DNA from: Nocardioides daphniae
GTDB lineage: Bacteria > Actinomycetota > Actinomycetes > Propionibacteriales > Nocardioidaceae
Length of the DNA: 64,000 nucleotides
Direction of reading: 5' to 3'
NCBI RefSeq assembly: GCF_004777465.1
Contig: NZ_CP038462.1
Span: 1,116,001-1,180,000 of the forward strand
The notes below the pieces were generated by a model. That model saw only the letters and a list, made by a program, of their open reading frames with translations. It did not search any database and was not told the DNA's origin. The position numbers and the translations under genes were made by a program. Positions within the stretch are counted from its first letter, which is position 1. Each line of letters opens with the position of its first letter. This document shows, in pieces, positions 11,409-21,816 of this stretch.

Positions 11409-14400
11409 GTGCTCGACGACACCACTCCCGCTGACGAGAACGTCACTACCCCCGCCTCGGCGGAGGAGCCGCAGGCCCCGGCGGCGAAGAAGGCCCCCGC
11501 GAAGCGGGCAGCCGCGAAGAAGGCTCCGGCCAAGAAGGCCGCCGCCAAGCGCACCACCAAGAAGGCGGCGGCTCCCGCCGCCGAGACGACCGAGGCGCCC
11601 GAGGCTGCCGCAGCCGAGCCCACTGCCGAGCCCGCTGCCGAGGCTCCTGCTGCCGGCGAGACCGCCGAGGCCGCGCCCGCCAAGAAGGCCGTCGCGAAGC
11701 GCACCCGCAAGGCCCCGGCCAAGAAGGTCGCCGCACCTGCCGAGGTCGCTGCCCCCGCCGAGAGCGCGCTCCCCGTCGACGACCAGCCCGCCGCCGCTGC
11801 GCCCGAGGCTGACGCGGCCGCCGAAGCGCCTGCCGAGAAGCCGGCCAAGAAGGCTGCCGCCAAGCGCACCGCCGCGAAGAAGACCGCCAAGAAGGCTCCG
11901 GCCAAGAAGGCCGCTGCTGCCCAGGTCGCCCCTGACGCTGCTGCGCCCGCTGCTGAGGCGGACGCCGCGCCCGCCGCCGACGCCGCCGAGGGGGCCAGCG
12001 ACACCCTGCCCCTCTTCCAGGCTCCCGAGCCGGCGAAGAAGGCGGCCGCCAAGCGCACCCGCAAGCGCGCCGTCAAGGCCGTCGAGGTCGCGCCGGAGGT
12101 GACCGAGGAGGTCGCCGAGGAGGAGACCGACGAGGCTGCTGCCCGCGAGGTCGGCGCCGAGGCCGCTGGGGCCGAGACGGCCGAGGCGGCCGACGAGGCT
12201 GCCGAGGCTGCTGACTCCGCCGAGGCCGGTGACGAGTCCGACGACAACGGCGACGAGGACGGCGAGGGCACCCCGAGCCGCCGTCGCCGTCGCCGCGGTG
12301 GCCGTCGTCGCCGCAAGTCGGGCGACTCCTCCGCCGAGAACGGTGACGACAACGGCGACGAGTCCGACGCCGAGGGTGACAGCAGCTCCGACGAGAGCGG
12401 CGACAAGTCCGCCGACGACAAGTCCGACTCCGACGACTCCGATGACGAGGGCGGCTCCTCGAGCTCGCGCCGCCGTCGCCGTCGCCGCCGCTCGGGCGAC
12501 TCCGACTCCGGCTCCAGCGACGACCCGGAGAACACCGTCACCCGGGTCCGTTCCTCGCGCACCGGCGAGGACCAGATCACCGCGCTGGCCGGCTCCACCC
12601 GCCTCGAGGCGAAGAAGCAGCGGCGCCGCGAGGGCCGCGAGGCCGGTCGCCGTCGCGCCCCGATCGTGAGCGAGGCCGAGTTCCTGGCCCGGCGCGAGGC
12701 CGTCGATCGCGTCATGGTGATCCGCCAGAAGAAGGACCTCACCCAGATCGCCGTCCTCGAGGACAAGGTCCTCGTCGAGCACTACGTCGCCCGCGAGGCG
12801 CAGACGTCGCTGATCGGCAACGTCTACCTGGGCCGCGTGCAGAACGTGCTTCCCTCGATGGAGGCCGCCTTCATCGACATCGGCAAGGGCCGCAACGCGG
12901 TGCTCTACGCCGGTGAGGTCAACTGGTCGGCCCTCGGCCACAAGGACGGCCAGGCGCGCAAGATCGAGTCCGTGCTCAGCCCGGGACAGCCCGTCCTGGT
13001 GCAGGTCACCAAGGACCCGATCGGCCACAAGGGCGCCCGCCTCACCAGCCAGGTCTCCCTGGCCGGTCGCTTCCTGGTCTACGTGCCGGACGGCACCACC
13101 TCGGGCATCTCCCGCAAGCTCCCCGACACCGAGCGCAACCGTCTCAAGACGCTGCTCAAGGAGATCGTCCCGGACAGCGCCGGCGTCATCGTGCGTACGG
13201 CTGCCGAGGGTGCCAGCGAGGAGGAGCTGACCCGCGACGTCGAGCGGCTCAAGGCCCGCTGGGAGGACATCGAGTCCAAGGCCCGCGGCAACGCGCCGCA
13301 GCTGCTCTACGGAGAGCCCGACCTGACGCTGAAGGTCGTCCGCGACCTCTTCACCGAGGACTTCTCCAAGCTCGTCATCGAGGGTGACGACGCCTGGGAG
13401 ACCGTCTCCTCCTACGTCGAGCACGTCGCTCCCGACCTCGCCGACCGCGTCGAGAAGTACGCCCCGGCAGACGCCGCCTCGGCGATCCAGGGCGACGTCT
13501 TCGCGACGTACCGCATCGACGAGCAGATCGCGAAGGGCCTCGACCGCAAGGTCTGGCTCCCCTCGGGTGGCTCGCTGGTCATCGACCGCACCGAGGCGAT
13601 GACCGTCGTCGACGTCAACACCGGCAAGTTCACCGGCTCCGGGGGCAACCTCGAGGAGACGGTGACCAAGAACAACCTCGAGGCCGCCGAGGAGATCGTC
13701 CGCCAGCTCCGGCTGCGCGACATCGGCGGCATCATCGTCGTCGACTTCATCGACATGGTCCTCGAGTCCAACCGTGACCTGGTGGTGCGCCGCCTCGTCG
13801 AGTGCCTGGGCCGTGACCGGACCCGGCACCAGGTCGCCGAGGTCACGTCGCTCGGCCTCGTCCAGATGACGCGCAAGCGCATCGGCACGGGCCTGCTGGA
13901 GTCGTTCTCGACCGACTGCGAGCACTGCAACGGCCGCGGCGTCGTGACGCACGCGCACCCGATCGAGTCGAAGTCCGGCGGCAGCTCCTCCGACGACGAG
14001 GGCCGCCGTGGCCGCGGTCGCCGGGGCCGGGGCCGCGACAACGACAAGCATTCCGAGAAGCAGGGCGACCAGTCCTCCGACAAGCAGCAGTCCGACAAGC
14101 AGCAGTCCGACAAGCAGTCGGAGAAGCAGTCCGACCAGCGTCCGGAGAAGCAGGACGGCCAGGAGAAGCAGTCCGGACGCAGCCGAGGCCGCGACCGTGA
14201 CCGTGACCGCCAGCCGGCCGCGGCCGGGGCGCCCTCACCGAAGGACGTCGCCGCCATGGCGCGCCACGAGGAGGCCACTGCCGCCGACGAGGCTGCCCAG
14301 TCCACGGAACAGGCTCCTGCCGAGGTGAAGGCACCCGAGGTGGGGCTGTCCCAGAGCTCCGAGGCTCCCGAGAAGCCGGTCGAGCGTGCTCCTGAGAAGG

Positions 14401-14762
14401 TGGCCGAACCGGAGACGGTCGAGGCGGCCGATCCGACCGCCGACGCCGCCCCCAAGGTCGTCACGCGTACGCGGCGCGGTGCGTCGCGTCGTACGGCCAT
14501 CACCACCGCGACCTCGACGGCGATCGTCGTCACCGCCGACCCCACTCCCGCCGCCGTCGAGACCGCCCCTGAGCCGGTCTCGGAGGAGGCACGGCCCAAG
14601 GTCGTCACCCGCACCCGTGGACGCGCTGCGGCGCGCCCTGCGGGCCCGCCCAGCGACGACGCCAGCACCGGCGCCGGCGCGGACGGAGCGGCGGAGGACG
14701 CCGGCGCGGAGTCGTCGGTGGAGCACGTCCCCGTGAAGAAGAAGGGGACGCGCAAGCGTTGA
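11409..14762 (+). CDS. rne: Ribonuclease E/G family endoribonuclease
   Basis: Large RNase E/G of about 1117 aa for mRNA decay and rRNA processing. Residues 1-210 form an Ala/Lys-rich tail of histone-H1-like KKAPAKKA repeats, followed by acidic and Arg-rich stretches to about residue 400. The S1 domain contains YLGRVQNVLPSMEAAFIDIG. The catalytic DNase I-like core has the two acidic metal sites in VVDVNTGKF and VVDFIDM, and the zinc-link motif CEHCNGRG. A disordered C-terminal extension carries Arg/Gly-rich and repeated KQSDKQ segments, typical of scaffolding arms. GTG 11409 is preferred because GAGGAG is five bases upstream; an ATG at 11382 has no ribosome-binding site. It lies upstream of rplU-rpmA-obg, the usual order. 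Confidence 0.93.
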   Translation: MLDDTTPADENVTTPASAEEPQAPAAKKAPAKRAAAKKAPAKKAAAKRTTKKAAAPAAETTEAPEAAAAEPTAEPAAEAPAAGETAEAAPAKKAVAKRTRKAPAKKVAAPAEVAAPAESALPVDDQPAAAAPEADAAAEAPAEKPAKKAAAKRTAAKKTAKKAPAKKAAAAQVAPDAAAPAAEADAAPAADAAEGASDTLPLFQAPEPAKKAAAKRTRKRAVKAVEVAPEVTEEVAEEETDEAAAREVGAEAAGAETAEAADEAAEAADSAEAGDESDDNGDEDGEGTPSRRRRRRGGRRRRKSGDSSAENGDDNGDESDAEGDSSSDESGDKSADDKSDSDDSDDEGGSSSSRRRRRRRRSGDSDSGSSDDPENTVTRVRSSRTGEDQITALAGSTRLEAKKQRRREGREAGRRRAPIVSEAEFLARREAVDRVMVIRQKKDLTQIAVLEDKVLVEHYVAREAQTSLIGNVYLGRVQNVLPSMEAAFIDIGKGRNAVLYAGEVNWSALGHKDGQARKIESVLSPGQPVLVQVTKDPIGHKGARLTSQVSLAGRFLVYVPDGTTSGISRKLPDTERNRLKTLLKEIVPDSAGVIVRTAAEGASEEELTRDVERLKARWEDIESKARGNAPQLLYGEPDLTLKVVRDLFTEDFSKLVIEGDDAWETVSSYVEHVAPDLADRVEKYAPADAASAIQGDVFATYRIDEQIAKGLDRKVWLPSGGSLVIDRTEAMTVVDVNTGKFTGSGGNLEETVTKNNLEAAEEIVRQLRLRDIGGIIVVDFIDMVLESNRDLVVRRLVECLGRDRTRHQVAEVTSLGLVQMTRKRIGTGLLESFSTDCEHCNGRGVVTHAHPIESKSGGSSSDDEGRRGRGRRGRGRDNDKHSEKQGDQSSDKQQSDKQQSDKQSEKQSDQRPEKQDGQEKQSGRSRGRDRDRDRQPAAAGAPSPKDVAAMARHEEATAADEAAQSTEQAPAEVKAPEVGLSQSSEAPEKPVERAPEKVAEPETVEAADPTADAAPKVVTRTRRGASRRTAITTATSTAIVVTADPTPAAVETAPEPVSEEARPKVVTRTRGRAAARPAGPPSDDASTGAGADGAAEDAGAESSVEHVPVKKKGTRKR

Positions 14763-14807
14763 CGGAGGCTGGGTGGGCCCTCCCGGGTCCGCGCGGCAGC
14801 GCTCGTT

Positions 14808-14836
14808 TTGCACTGCCGCACCAGCCCCCGTAGTAT
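14808..14836 (+). promoter_or_regulatory. Promoter of rplU-rpmA-obg
   Basis: TTGCAC at 14808-14813 and TAGTAT at 14831-14836 are separated by exactly 17 bases, a near-consensus housekeeping sigma-70/SigA promoter. Transcription would start near 14843 and leave a leader of about 125 bases before rplU that could carry a ribosomal-protein control element; I see no recognisable conserved fold in it. Confidence 0.65.
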
Positions 14837-14968
14837 TGACCCTCGGTGTTCGAAGCACCTCCCTGCGTGTTGCGCAGGCTGTTGATCCAACGGCCGCGAG
14901 ACGTGGGCGCCCTGAGTTTTGGAAGTTGTTGACGGGACCTTCTGGTCCGACGAGGAGAGTGAGTCGCG

Positions 14969-15271
14969 GTGTACGCGATCGTGCGCAGTGGCAGCAAGCA
15001 GCAGAAGGTTGTTGTTGGCGATGTCATCGAGATCGACAAGGTCGAGACCGCCGTCGGCGAGTCCGTCTCCCTTCCCGTCGTGATGGTGGTGGACGGCGAG
15101 TCCGTCACCGCCACCGGTCTGGACAAGGCCTCCGTGGCCGCTGAGGTCCTCGGCGGCACCAAGGGTCCGAAGATCGTGATCCAGAAGTACAAGAACAAGA
15201 CCGGCTACAAGAAGCGCCAGGGTCACCGTCAGAAGTACACCCAGGTCAAGGTCACCGCAATCAACGTCTGA
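14969..15271 (+). CDS. rplU: 50S ribosomal protein L21
   Basis: 100-aa L21, starting [17 protein letters not shown] and ending with the basic [19 protein letters not shown] segment that binds 23S rRNA. Start GTG 14969 is preceded by GAGGAGAG. Length and sequence are normal for actinobacterial L21. It is followed 36 bases later by rpmA, the invariant partner. Confidence 0.97.
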   Translation: MYAIVRSGSKQQKVVVGDVIEIDKVETAVGESVSLPVVMVVDGESVTATGLDKASVAAEVLGGTKGPKIVIQKYKNKTGYKKRQGHRQKYTQVKVTAINV

Positions 15272-15307
15272 CGCGTCTGCGCCAGTAACACCCCGAAGGA
15301 CTGAGTA

Positions 15308-15562
15308 ATGGCACACAAGAAGGGTGCGGCCTCCACCAAGAACGGTCGCGACTCCAACGCACAGCGCCTCGGCGTGAAGCGCTACGGCGGTCAGCTCGTC
15401 AACGCCGGCGAGATCATCGTCCGCCAGCGTGGCACCCACTTCCACCCGGGTGCCGGCGTCGGCCGCGGTGGCGACGACACGCTGTTCGCGCTGGTCGCGG
15501 GCGCCGTGGAGTTCGGCACCAAGCGTGGTCGCAAGGTCGTCAACATCGTCTCCGGCGAGTGA
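15308..15562 (+). CDS. rpmA: 50S ribosomal protein L27
   Basis: 84-aa L27 beginning [19 protein letters not shown], the flexible N-terminus that reaches the peptidyl-transferase centre, followed by GVKRYGGQ and [10 protein letters not shown]. No N-terminal extension of the Firmicutes type requiring cleavage is present. It lies between rplU and obg in the standard order, with a GAAGGA ribosome-binding site. Confidence 0.97.
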   Translation: MAHKKGAASTKNGRDSNAQRLGVKRYGGQLVNAGEIIVRQRGTHFHPGAGVGRGGDDTLFALVAGAVEFGTKRGRKVVNIVSGE

Positions 15563-15592
15563 TCTGACGCTTCACCACACCAAGACATCAGG

Positions 15593-15625
15593 CGAAGGGC
15601 GCTCCTAGAATCAGGGCGCCCTTCG
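15593..15625 (+). terminator. Hairpin between rpmA and obg (attenuator or partial terminator)
   Basis: CGAAGGGCGC (15593-15602) and GCGCCCTTCG (15616-15625) form a perfect 10-bp stem with a 13-base loop, 30 bases after rpmA. There is no U-run. The loop also contains TAGAAT (15606-15611), which could be a -10 for obg, so the element may instead be a promoter region. Confidence 0.45.
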
Positions 15626-15678
15626 GCGTTCGCACCACCCCTGCAGCACTTCGCAGCACCTTTCCCCAGGAGAACCCC

Positions 15679-17220
15679 ATGGCCGTCCCCACTTTCGTCG
15701 ATCGGGTGACGTTGCACGTCGCCGCTGGTCGCGGCGGCCACGGTGTCGCCTCCGTCCATCGGGAGAAGTTCAAGCCCCTCGGCGGCCCCGACGGCGGCAA
15801 CGGAGGTCCGGGTGGATCGGTGATCCTCCGCGTCGACCCCGACGTCACCACGCTGATCGACTACCACCACAGCCCGAAGCGCAGCGCGCAGAACGGCGCC
15901 GGCGGTGCCGGTGCCCACCGCAACGGCGCGCACGGCGCCGACCTGGTGCTGCCGGTGCCCGACGGCACCGTCGTCACCGACATGCAGGGCAACGTGCTGG
16001 CCGACCTCGTGGGCCCCGGCACCGAGATGGTCGTGGCCCAGGGTGGCCGCGGTGGTCTCGGCAACGCTGCGCTGGCCTCGGCCAAGCGCAAGGCTCCCGG
16101 CTTCGCGCTGCTCGGTGAGCCGGGCGAGGAGCTGCAGATCGGCCTCGAGCTCAAGGTCGTCGCCGACATCGGCCTGGTGGGCTACCCCAGCGCCGGCAAG
16201 TCGTCGCTGATCGCCGCGATCTCGCGGGCCCGCCCCAAGATCGCCAACTACCCCTTCACCACCCTGGTGCCCAACCTCGGCGTGGTCCGCGCCGGCGACA
16301 CCGTCTTCACGGTCGCCGACGTGCCCGGCCTGATCGAGGGCGCGGCCGACGGGCGCGGCCTGGGCCACGACTTCCTGCGCCACATCGAGCGCTGCGCGGC
16401 GATCGTGCACGTGGTCGACACCGCGTCGATCGAGCCGGGTCGCAACCCGGTCGACGACCTCGCCGCCATGGAGCACGAGTTGGCCCGTTACGGCGGCCTC
16501 GAGGACCGTCCGCGCCTGGTCGCCCTCAACAAGGTCGACGTGCCCGACGGTGCCGAGATCGCCGAGATGGTGATCGACGACCTGCGCAAGGAGGGCCACC
16601 TGGTCTTCCCGATCTCCGCGGCCAGCGGCCAGGGCACCAAGGAGCTCATCTTCGCGATGGCCGAGATCGTCCAGCGTTCGCGCGCGGAGAAGCCGGTCGT
16701 CGAGGCGCAGCGCATCGTGCTGCGGCCCCCGGCCATCGCCGGTGGCGGCGACTTCGAGGTCGTGCGCGAGGGCGACACGTGGCGCGTGCGCGGCGAGAAG
16801 CCCGAGCGCTGGGTCCGCCAGACCGACTTCTCCAACGAGGAGGCCGTGGGCTACCTGGCCGACCGCCTCAACCGTCTCGGCATCGAGGAGACGCTCGTCA
16901 AGAAAGGGGCCGAGGAGGGCGACGCCGTCGTCATCGGTCCCGTCGACAACTCCGTCGTCTTCGACTTCAAGCCGTCCATCGAGGCCGGGGCCGAGATGCT
17001 TGGCCGTCGCGGCGAGGACCAGCGCCTGCGCGAGGACCGTCCCGCGGCCCAGCGTCGTCGCGACATCCAGGAAGCCCTGCCCGACCGCGGAGAGAACGAG
17101 ACGCGTGCCGACGTGGCGCGCCGTCTCGACCGCGAGATGCGCCCCGGTGTCGGCCCGATGTCCTACGAGATCGGCTCGAAGGACGACCCCGACTGGGCCG
17201 AGGACGACCCCGACGCATGA
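15679..17220 (+). CDS. obgE: GTPase Obg/CgtA
   Basis: 513-aa ribosome-associated GTPase. The N-terminal Gly-rich Obg fold (residues 1-158) contains [16 protein letters not shown]. The G domain shows G1 [10 protein letters not shown]2 [11 protein letters not shown]3 DVPGLIEGA and G4 NKVD. The C-terminal OCT domain follows from about residue 350, then an actinobacterial acidic tail. The ribosome-binding site is AGGAGAA. The last base pairs overlap proB (ATGA). Confidence 0.95.
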   Translation: MAVPTFVDRVTLHVAAGRGGHGVASVHREKFKPLGGPDGGNGGPGGSVILRVDPDVTTLIDYHHSPKRSAQNGAGGAGAHRNGAHGADLVLPVPDGTVVTDMQGNVLADLVGPGTEMVVAQGGRGGLGNAALASAKRKAPGFALLGEPGEELQIGLELKVVADIGLVGYPSAGKSSLIAAISRARPKIANYPFTTLVPNLGVVRAGDTVFTVADVPGLIEGAADGRGLGHDFLRHIERCAAIVHVVDTASIEPGRNPVDDLAAMEHELARYGGLEDRPRLVALNKVDVPDGAEIAEMVIDDLRKEGHLVFPISAASGQGTKELIFAMAEIVQRSRAEKPVVEAQRIVLRPPAIAGGGDFEVVREGDTWRVRGEKPERWVRQTDFSNEEAVGYLADRLNRLGIEETLVKKGAEEGDAVVIGPVDNSVVFDFKPSIEAGAEMLGRRGEDQRLREDRPAAQRRRDIQEALPDRGENETRADVARRLDREMRPGVGPMSYEIGSKDDPDWAEDDPDA

Positions 17221-18358
17221 GTGGGGCGAGCAGCGCGCAGGCCGGCGGCCTGCGTGAGGACGTACGCAGCGCCAAGCGCGTCGTGGTCAAGATCGGTTCC
17301 TCGTCGCTGACCACCAACGGCGGAGGGCTCGAGCCCGACCGCATCGCCGAGCTGGTCGACGTGCTCGCAGCCGTCCGCGCCCGCGGCGCCGAGGTCGTGC
17401 TGGTCTCCTCCGGCGCCATCGCTGCCGGCCTGACCCCGCTGGGCCTGGCCACCCGCCCGAGCGCACTGGCGCTGCAGCAGGCGGCCGCCTCGGTCGGCCA
17501 GGGACTGCTGGTGCACCACTACCAGCAGCAGTTCGCGCGCCACTCGATCACCACCGGCCAGGTGCTGCTCACCGTCGACGACGTGATCCGCCGCGCCTCC
17601 TACCGCAACGCCCACCAGACCATCTCGGCGCTCCTCGACCTGGGTGTGGTGCCGGTTGTCAACGAGAACGACACCGTCGCCACCTCCGAGATCCGCTTCG
17701 GGGCGACAACGACCGGCTCGCCGCGCTGGTCGCGCACCTGGTGCACGCCGACCTGCTGGTGCTGCTCTCCGACGTCGACGCCCTCTACGACGGACCGCCC
17801 AGCCGCCCCGGCGTACGACGCCTGCGCGACGTCCGCTCCGACGCCGACCTCGACGGCGTCGAGATCGGCTCCGTCGGCTCCGCGGTGGGCACGGGCGGCA
17901 TGGTCACCAAGGTCGAGGCCGCCCGGATCGCCACCGGCGCCGGGATCCCCGTCGTGCTGACCTCGGCCGCCAACGCGGGTGCCGCGCTGGCCGGCGAGGA
18001 GGTCGGCACGCTCTTCCACGCGACCGGTCGCCGCCGGCCGATCCGCCATCTCTGGCTGGCCCACGCCACCGAGGGCAAGGGCAGCCTGGTGCTGGACGCC
18101 GGAGCGGTGCGTGCCGTCGTCGAGCGCGGCGCCTCCCTGCTGGCCGCGGGCGTCACCCATGTCGAGGGCAGCTTCGTCGCCGGTGACCCGATCGACCTGG
18201 CCGGTCCTGACGGGGTCGTCGTGGCCCGTGGGCTGGTCAACTTCGACGCCGCGGAGATCCCGGGCCTGCTGGGGCGCTCGACGGGTGACCTCAAGGAGGA
18301 GTTCGGCGACGCCTACGACCGGGCGCTGGTGCACCGTGACGACCTCGTCCTGCTCTGA
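17217..18358 (+). CDS. proB: Glutamate 5-kinase (frameshifted)
   Basis: First enzyme of proline synthesis, phosphorylating glutamate; about 380 aa when reconstructed. The amino-acid kinase domain starts [11 protein letters not shown] and contains [10 protein letters not shown] and [11 protein letters not shown]. At the GGGG run 17700-17703 the frame is lost right before the conserved [11 protein letters not shown], which continues in another frame together with the C-terminal PUA domain. The length is one base short and one extra G restores everything. Since ProB is rarely dispensable, a sequencing error is likely. ATG overlaps the obg stop. Confidence 0.88.
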
Positions 18359-18394
18359 GGTGGCCCACCCCGCCTGCCGTAGGCTGGTCCGGTC

Positions 18395-19585
18395 ATGACG
18401 AGCGCCGTGCCGAGCACCACCTACCTGGACCACGCCGCGACCACCCCCATGCTGCCGGTCGCCGTGGAGGCGATGACGCGCCACCTCACCGAGGTCGGCA
18501 ACGCCAACTCGCTGCACGCCGCCGGGCGGCGCGCACGCCGGGTCGTGGAGGAGAGCCGTGAGGCGATCGCGGCCGCCATCGGCTGCCGCCCGGGCGAGGT
18601 CGTCTTCACCTCCGGCGGCACCGAGGCCGATAACATGGCGCTCAAGGGCGTCCTGTGGGCCCGCAAGGCGCAGGACCCGCGCCGCACCCGCATCCTGACC
18701 ACCGCGGTCGAGCACCACGCCGTGCTCGACCCGCTGGAGTGGTTGGCCAAGCGTGGCGAGGCCGAGGTCGAACTGCTGCCCGTTGACCGGGCCGGGCGTC
18801 TCGACCTCGAGGCGCTGCGTACGTCGATCGAGCGCGACCCCACCTCGGTCGCCCTGATCTCGGTGATGTGGGCCAACAACGAGGTCGGCACGCTGCAGCC
18901 GATCGACGAGGTCGTGGCGATCGCCACCGAGCACCAGATCCCCGTGCACACCGACGCCGTCCAGGCCGTCGGCGCCGTGCCCGTCGACTTCGCCGCGAGC
19001 GGCGTCGACGCCCTGACCTTCACCGGCCACAAGCTGGGCGGACCCTACGGCATCGGGGCACTGGTCGTACGCCGCGAGCTGCGCGTCGACCCGCTGCTGC
19101 ACGGTGGCGGTCAGGAGCGCGGCATCCGCTCCGGCACCCTCGACCCGCCGGCGGTCGCCGGGCTCGCCGCCGCGGTGACTGCTGCGGTGGCTGCCCGCGA
19201 GGCGCACGCCGCCAAGGTCTCCGCGCTACGCGACGACCTGGTGCGACGCGTGGTCGAGGTCGTCCCCGACGCCCACCTGCACGGTGACCCGGAGCTCCGG
19301 CTGCCCGGCAACGCGCACGTGGGCTTCCCCGACTGCGAGGGCGACTCGCTGCTGATGCTGCTCGACGCCCAGGGCATCGCCTGCTCGACGGGGTCGGCCT
19401 GCTCGGCCGGCGTGCCGCAGCCCTCCCACGTGCTGCTGGCGATGGGCTGCGACCCGGTGCAGGCGCGCCACTCGCTGCGCTTCTCCTTCGGCCACACCAG
19501 CACGGCTGCCGACGTCGACGCGGTCGTCGCGGCGATCGGTCCGGCCGTGGAGCGCGCCCGCCTGGCGATGCGCAGGCCGTCGTGA
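18395..19585 (+). CDS. Cysteine desulfurase (IscS/NifS-like)
   Basis: 396-aa PLP-dependent class V aminotransferase-fold enzyme that removes sulfur from cysteine as a protein persulfide. The N-terminal [10 protein letters not shown], the PLP lysine in [10 protein letters not shown] (about residues 209-218) and the mobile-loop catalytic cysteine in [10 protein letters not shown] (about 329-338) are all present. It overlaps mnmA by the GTGA at 19582-19585, which fits a role as the sulfur donor for tRNA 2-thiouridine. TAGGCT lies nine bases before the ATG without a ribosome-binding site, so the transcript may be leaderless. Confidence 0.92.
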   Translation: MTSAVPSTTYLDHAATTPMLPVAVEAMTRHLTEVGNANSLHAAGRRARRVVEESREAIAAAIGCRPGEVVFTSGGTEADNMALKGVLWARKAQDPRRTRILTTAVEHHAVLDPLEWLAKRGEAEVELLPVDRAGRLDLEALRTSIERDPTSVALISVMWANNEVGTLQPIDEVVAIATEHQIPVHTDAVQAVGAVPVDFAASGVDALTFTGHKLGGPYGIGALVVRRELRVDPLLHGGGQERGIRSGTLDPPAVAGLAAAVTAAVAAREAHAAKVSALRDDLVRRVVEVVPDAHLHGDPELRLPGNAHVGFPDCEGDSLLMLLDAQGIACSTGSACSAGVPQPSHVLLAMGCDPVQARHSLRFSFGHTSTAADVDAVVAAIGPAVERARLAMRRPS

Positions 19586-20678
19586 GAGTTCTCGCCGCGA
19601 TGTCCGGGGGAGTGGACTCCGCCGTCGCTGCCGCGCGCGCCGTCGAGGCCGGCCACGACGTGACCGGCGTCCACCTGGCGCTGTCGCGCAACCCCGCGTC
19701 CTACCGCAGCGGCGCCCGCGGTTGCTGCACGATCGAGGACTCCAACGACGCGCGGCGGGCGGCCGATGTGATCGGCATCCCGTTCTACGTGTGGGACATG
19801 TCGGACGAGTTCCACGAGGGCGTCGTCGAGGACTTCATGGACGAGTACGCCGCCGGCCGCACCCCGAACCCGTGCCTGCGCTGCAACGAAAAGATCAAGT
19901 TCGCCGCGGTGCTCGACCGGGCGCTGGCGCTGGGCTTCGACGCCGTCGCGACCGGCCACTACGCGCAGCTGCGCACCGGGGCCGACGGCCTGATCGAGAT
20001 GCACCGGGCGGTCGACCACGGCAAGGACCAGTCCTACGTGCTGGGTGTGCTCACCCAGGAGCAGCTGGCCCACTCGCTCTTCCCGCTGGGGACACCTCCA
20101 AGCCGGTGGTCCGCGAGGAGGCTGCGCGTCGGGGCCTGCTGGTCGCCGACAAGCCGGACTCCCACGACATCTGCTTCGTCGCCGACGGCGACACCGCCGG
20201 CTGGCTCAAGGAGAAGCTCGGCGACCGGGCCCCCAACGACGGTGGGGACATCGTCGACGACGCCACCGGCGAGGTGCTGGGGCAGCACGCGGGGACGTAC
20301 GGCTTCACGATCGGTCAGCGCAAGGGACTGCGGATCGGTCGTCCGGCGCCCGACGGCAAGCCGCGCTTCGTGCTGGACATCGAGCCCGTGTCGGGGACCG
20401 TACGCGTGGGCTCGCGCGACCGGCTGGCGGTGGACGCGATCGACGCCGACCGCGCCCGCTGGTGCGGCACCGTGCCGGAGCGCGTCGCGGGGACCGTGCA
20501 GCTGCGCGCCCACGGCGACGAGCACCGTGCGGTGGTGACCACCGACGGCGAGAAGGTGCGCGTCGAGCTGCTCGACCACGCGACCGGCATTGCGCCCGGC
20601 CAGGCGGTCGTGATCTACGACGGCAGCCGCGTCGTCGGCTCGGCGACGATCACACAGGCGCACCGGGTGACGGTGTGA
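19582..20678 (+). CDS. mnmA: tRNA-specific 2-thiouridylase MnmA (frameshifted)
   Basis: Thiolates U34 of Lys/Glu/Gln tRNAs; about 365 aa reconstructed. The PP-loop [12 protein letters not shown] is at the N-terminus; the first catalytic cysteine lies in [14 protein letters not shown], with ATGHYAQL after it. The second catalytic cysteine is in [11 protein letters not shown] in the other frame, followed by the beta-barrel C-terminus. The frame breaks at GGGG 20088-20091, in the middle of FPLGDTSKP; one missing G explains it. GTG start within GTGA shared with the desulfurase stop. Confidence 0.9.
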
Positions 20679-21763
20679 GTCTGCTGCTGCCGGGCGACGA
20701 GGGCTTCGGGGCTTCCGAGACGACGTCGACCGAGGTCGTACGCACGGGGCCGCTCGCGACGGGCATCGGCTCGATGCCCGGGGGAGAGGTGCTCCAGGAG
20801 GCCGACAACGCGCGTGCCTACACGGAGGCGGTGCGCGTCGTCCTGGGTGAGCTGGAGGACGGTGCCCACCTGCCCGAGCTGCCCGGACGCGGCGCGGTCG
20901 CCGACATGGTCGGGCGCGGCCTCGCGCTGGTCGCCGGCCTCGGTGCCGACCTGCAGCCTGCCGGGTGGCGCCTGACCGGTGGACCCGGCGGGCTCGACCA
21001 GCGGCGTGCGCGGTCGCTGCTCGCTCAGGACCTCGACACCGTCGAGGAGCTGACCCAGGGCTACGAGGGCACCTTCAAGGTGCAGGTCGCCGGCCCGTGG
21101 ACGTTGGCCGCGACGGTCGAGAAGCCGCGCGGCGACAAGGTGCTCTCTGACTTCGGCGCCCGACGTGACCTGGCTCAGGGGCTGGCGGAGGGCCTGCGCG
21201 ACCACGTCGCTGACGTACGCCGTCGCGTGCCGTCTGCGGCTCGCCTCGTCGTGCAGGTCGACGAGCCGGCGCTGTCGGCCGTCATGCAGGCCCACGTGCC
21301 GACCGCGAGCGGCTTCGGGCGGCACCGCCGCGTCGATCCGCCCGAGGCGTCGGCGTTGCTGGCCGAGGTGCTGGGGGCGGTGACGGACGCCGGCGCCGAG
21401 CCGTGGGTGCACTCGTGTGCCGCGGACGTCCCGTGGGACCTGGTCAGCGACGCCGGAGCCGTCGGCCTGCTGGTCGACCTGGACCGGGTCGACGCCGTCG
21501 CGATCGACCACCTCGCTGCTCACTTGGAGCGCGGGGGAGTGCTGGGCCTGGGCGTGCTCCCGAGCACGGACCCGACCGGCGCGATCGGCGACAAGGCCGT
21601 GACCGAGCGCGTGCTGCGCTGGCTCGACATGGTCGGCTTCGACCCCGAGGAGGTCGCGCCGCGGATCGTGGTCACGCCGAGCTGTGGGTTGGCTGGCGCG
21701 AGTACGACGTGGGCTCGCCGCGCGTTGTCGTTGGCGGCGGCGACGGCGCGGCACCTGTCCTGA
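20675..21763 (+). CDS. MetE-like methionine synthase domain protein (B12-independent type)
   Basis: 362-aa protein similar to the catalytic C-terminal half of cobalamin-independent methionine synthase (UROD/MetE-like barrel). Visible features: GPLATGIGSMPG at the N-terminus, QVAGPWTLAATVE, the acid motif VQVDEPALSAV, and likely zinc ligands in WVHSCAAD and TPSCGLAGAS. It is half the length of true MetE and lacks the N-terminal duplicated barrel, so the methyl donor may differ. GTG start overlaps the mnmA stop (GTGA), so it belongs to the desulfurase-mnmA operon. Confidence 0.85.
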   Translation: MSLLLPGDEGFGASETTSTEVVRTGPLATGIGSMPGGEVLQEADNARAYTEAVRVVLGELEDGAHLPELPGRGAVADMVGRGLALVAGLGADLQPAGWRLTGGPGGLDQRRARSLLAQDLDTVEELTQGYEGTFKVQVAGPWTLAATVEKPRGDKVLSDFGARRDLAQGLAEGLRDHVADVRRRVPSAARLVVQVDEPALSAVMQAHVPTASGFGRHRRVDPPEASALLAEVLGAVTDAGAEPWVHSCAADVPWDLVSDAGAVGLLVDLDRVDAVAIDHLAAHLERGGVLGLGVLPSTDPTGAIGDKAVTERVLRWLDMVGFDPEEVAPRIVVTPSCGLAGASTTWARRALSLAAATARHLS

Positions 21764-21816
21764 CGGAGACGCGTCGACGCGCTGCCGTGCGCCTGTATGG
21801 GCGTGCGACCCGCCAG

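Noticed and set aside
11052..14051. 999-codon minus-strand frame opposite rne
   Set aside because: Its Gly/Leu/Val-rich composition mirrors the Lys/Ala codons of rne; no domains, no start signals.
15606..15611. TAGAAT in the hairpin loop as a certain obg promoter
   Set aside because: No convincing -35 at 16-18 bases (only partial matches); the hairpin interpretation is equally good.
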